A stretch of 64,000 bases of DNA, taken from contig NZ_QYUO01000001.1 of the NCBI RefSeq assembly GCF_003591035.1, positions 2,170,001-2,234,000 of the forward strand. Reading direction: 5' to 3'. Of the stretch, positions 62,633 to 64,000 are shown in pieces. How positions within the stretch are numbered: position 1 is the first letter of the stretch; the number at the start of each line of letters is the position of its first letter. Both the position numbers and the translations under genes were made by a program. The notes under the pieces were generated by a model that was given only the letters and a program-made list of their open reading frames with translations, did no database searches and was not told the DNA's origin. This DNA comes from Noviherbaspirillum saxi. Lineage in GTDB: Bacteria > Pseudomonadota > Gammaproteobacteria > Burkholderiales > Burkholderiaceae_D.

Positions 62633-63936
62633 CCTGGATATTTCACCTTGCCGGCTGCAAAGTGGTCGGCAAGACTCGCATGCAAGCCTTGTTCAACGGC
62701 CGCCTCGACCTGTTTTGCGAGTACTGCGTTTCCACCGGCATTGAACACAAACAGCCGATATACGTCGGCCACACGCAACTGTTCTGGATTGGCAAGCAAC
62801 ACCCAAGTGTCGAGCCCTTCGGCCACCCGCTTGCCGATGCGTACCCGTCGCGGCGGCTCGGCCTTGATACGGCCGACCCAGCCTGCATCCAGCATTTTTT
62901 CCAGCAAGGCTTCGGATTCGTCAAATCCTAGCCGCGTCAATGCGCGCAAGGTGCGGGCATCGACGGCGGAAGACTGCCCTTTCAGCCGAGCATCATGCAG
63001 TACGGTCAGAATCGCCATCGCATCGATGAAGGCACTGCCTGGTGTGGCGACATGCCACCAGCGCTCGTACTTCACAATCGGCAGCGCTGCGGCCAGGACG
63101 CCTCCCATCAACGTAATCAGCCATGAGACATAAATCCAGAGCAAAAAAATCGGGATGGCTGCCAGCGCGCCGTACAGTACGGTATAGGCCGGGAAATTGG
63201 TGATGAAGATAACGAAAACCCGCTTGGCAATTTCAAACGCGGTAGCGGCAAGCAAGCCGCCGCAGGCCGCATCGCGCCAGTCGACCGATCGGTTCGGCAC
63301 CGCGATGTAGAGCAATGTGAATGCACCCATCGTCAGCAGCACCGAAAGCGCGGTATAGAAAGTGGCGCCGATCAGCGGAAAACTGATCCCGAAATCATTG
63401 GTCGCCCTGAATAACCCGGATGTGAAGGATATCGACACGCCAATCAGCAAGGGACCGAGCGTGACGATTGCCCAATAAATCACCAGCCGCTGGGACATCG
63501 TCCGCGGCGTCTTGACGCGCCAGATGTGATTGAATGCACGATCGATGGTAAGCATCATGACGATGGCCGTCAGGATCAGGCCCACCGCGCCGATCGCGGA
63601 CAGACGTGTTGCCTTGCTCGCGAACTGGTTCAGGTAGCCGAGAATGGTATTGGCGATAGCCTTGGGCATCAGGCTTTTGATGAAATATGCCTCCAGCGCG
63701 GCCCGAAAAGTATTGAACAACGGAAACGTCGTGAAGATCGCGAATGCAATGGCAAAAATCGGCACCAGCGCCAGCACCGTGGTAAAGGTAAGGCTGCCTG
63801 CGACTTGCGGCAGGCGCTCCTCGTTAAGACGGCGACGCGCGAACTGGAATAATCCCCGCACATCATCCAGCGGAAAATTCCGGAAGATCTGCAGATTGAA
63901 GGGAAACACGCGACGGACTTGGGGAGGCTGTGGCAT
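62629..63936 (-). CDS. YihY/BrkB family inner-membrane protein
   Basis: A 435-residue membrane protein of the YihY (formerly RNase BN) family, with six helices in residues 45-300. Hallmarks are RLPQVAGSLTFTTVLALVPI, the central IDRAFNHIWRV and FLLWIYVSWLITLMGGVLAA. A C-terminal cytoplasmic winged-helix-like extension (about 330-435) is common in the longer proteobacterial forms. RNase BN activity was an early misassignment; the function is unknown. I chose ATG at 63936 rather than 63978, which lies against the right-hand gene. Confidence 0.88.
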   Translation of the reverse strand: MPQPPQVRRVFPFNLQIFRNFPLDDVRGLFQFARRRLNEERLPQVAGSLTFTTVLALVPIFAIAFAIFTTFPLFNTFRAALEAYFIKSLMPKAIANTILGYLNQFASKATRLSAIGAVGLILTAIVMMLTIDRAFNHIWRVKTPRTMSQRLVIYWAIVTLGPLLIGVSISFTSGLFRATNDFGISFPLIGATFYTALSVLLTMGAFTLLYIAVPNRSVDWRDAACGGLLAATAFEIAKRVFVIFITNFPAYTVLYGALAAIPIFLLWIYVSWLITLMGGVLAAALPIVKYERWWHVATPGSAFIDAMAILTVLHDARLKGQSSAVDARTLRALTRLGFDESEALLEKMLDAGWVGRIKAEPPRRVRIGKRVAEGLDTWVLLANPEQLRVADVYRLFVFNAGGNAVLAKQVEAAVEQGLHASLADHFAAGKVKYPG

Positions 63937-63976
63937 TCGTGTCTGGGCGTTTATAAACCATCCTATAATACCAAGC

Positions 63977-64000
63977 ATGAATTCGCCCGACCTCTCTATC
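63977..64000 (+). CDS. Possible start of a plus-strand gene, cut by the window edge
   Basis: An ATG at 63977 opens MNSPDLSI and runs off the window. A perfect TATAAT at 63964-63969 lies just upstream, so transcription could begin close to this ATG. In Burkholderiales a WrbA-type flavoprotein gene often lies divergent from yihY, but eight codons cannot identify it. Confidence 0.35.

Noticed and set aside
1..64000. tRNA/rRNA genes, CRISPR arrays, prophage or IS transposases
   Set aside because: No cloverleaf, no regularly spaced repeats, no integrase or transposase motifs were found on either strand.

Overview
This 64-kb window looks like chromosomal DNA of a betaproteobacterium of the order Burkholderiales, most likely family Oxalobacteraceae (Herbaspirillum, Noviherbaspirillum or Herminiimonas relatives). 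The evidence is the moderately high GC content, the conserved minus-strand block trpF-trpB-trpA-accD-folC-SPOR-cvpA-purF next to truA-fimV-asd-leuB-leuD-ecn-leuC, and the type of many of the proteins. I see no tRNA, rRNA, CRISPR array, prophage or insertion-sequence transposase.

Layout. 1-3.5 kb: the tail of an RDD membrane protein, then a plus-strand operon of a Tat-exported small subunit, a GMC oxidoreductase and a lipase-like hydrolase. 3.5-7.9 kb: corA, a VOC-fold protein, a fasciclin-domain protein, a TetR regulator and a LOG-family gene, with two long fold-back repeats (4512-4676 and 6926-7192). 7.9-25.5 kb: a 17.6-kb MSHA-type IV pilus locus, all on the minus strand, transcribed in the order mshE, mshG, prepilin, unknown membrane protein, mshA, mshQ, mshC, mshD, mshO, mshP, mshI, mshI2, mshJ, mshK, mshL, mshM, mshN. 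25.6-27.1 kb: a Cys/Met-metabolism PLP enzyme behind a leader that reads as a SAM-II-type riboswitch joined to an intrinsic terminator. 27.3-30.3 kb: a response regulator with an EAL domain that has lost most of its GAF and GGDEF domains, then an orphan protein of three tandem repeats. 30.5-51.4 kb: a long minus-strand housekeeping block (purine, tryptophan, folate, malonyl-CoA, leucine, aspartate-family and chorismate synthesis, TruA, FimV, a periplasmic M48 peptidase and an MFS transporter). 51.7-57.4 kb: a plus-strand c-di-GMP/phosphorelay pair (REC-DUF3369-GGDEF-EAL and a large PAS/GAF histidine kinase). 57.4-64 kb: an MFS-acyltransferase fusion, a CBS protein, metY, a hydrolase, a DUF962 protein and a YihY-family membrane protein.

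How the genes work together. The MSHA genes encode a complete envelope-spanning pilus machine. Its ATPase MshE carries the N-terminal MshEN motifs that bind c-di-GMP in characterised homologues. Two EAL-domain response regulators lie in the same window, one of them 1.8 kb upstream of mshE, so c-di-GMP control of this pilus is a reasonable inference. Methionine synthesis is represented twice: metY at 60 kb, and the putatively SAM-regulated PLP enzyme at 26 kb.

The observations most worth a second look are the SAM-II-like leader with its overlapping terminator/antiterminator, the internally deleted REC-EAL protein with the adjacent three-repeat orphan, the uncharacterised membrane protein inside the pilus operon, and the two fold-back elements. 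Start codons were chosen by eye from Shine-Dalgarno sequences and family knowledge. All family assignments come from motif recognition without database searches.
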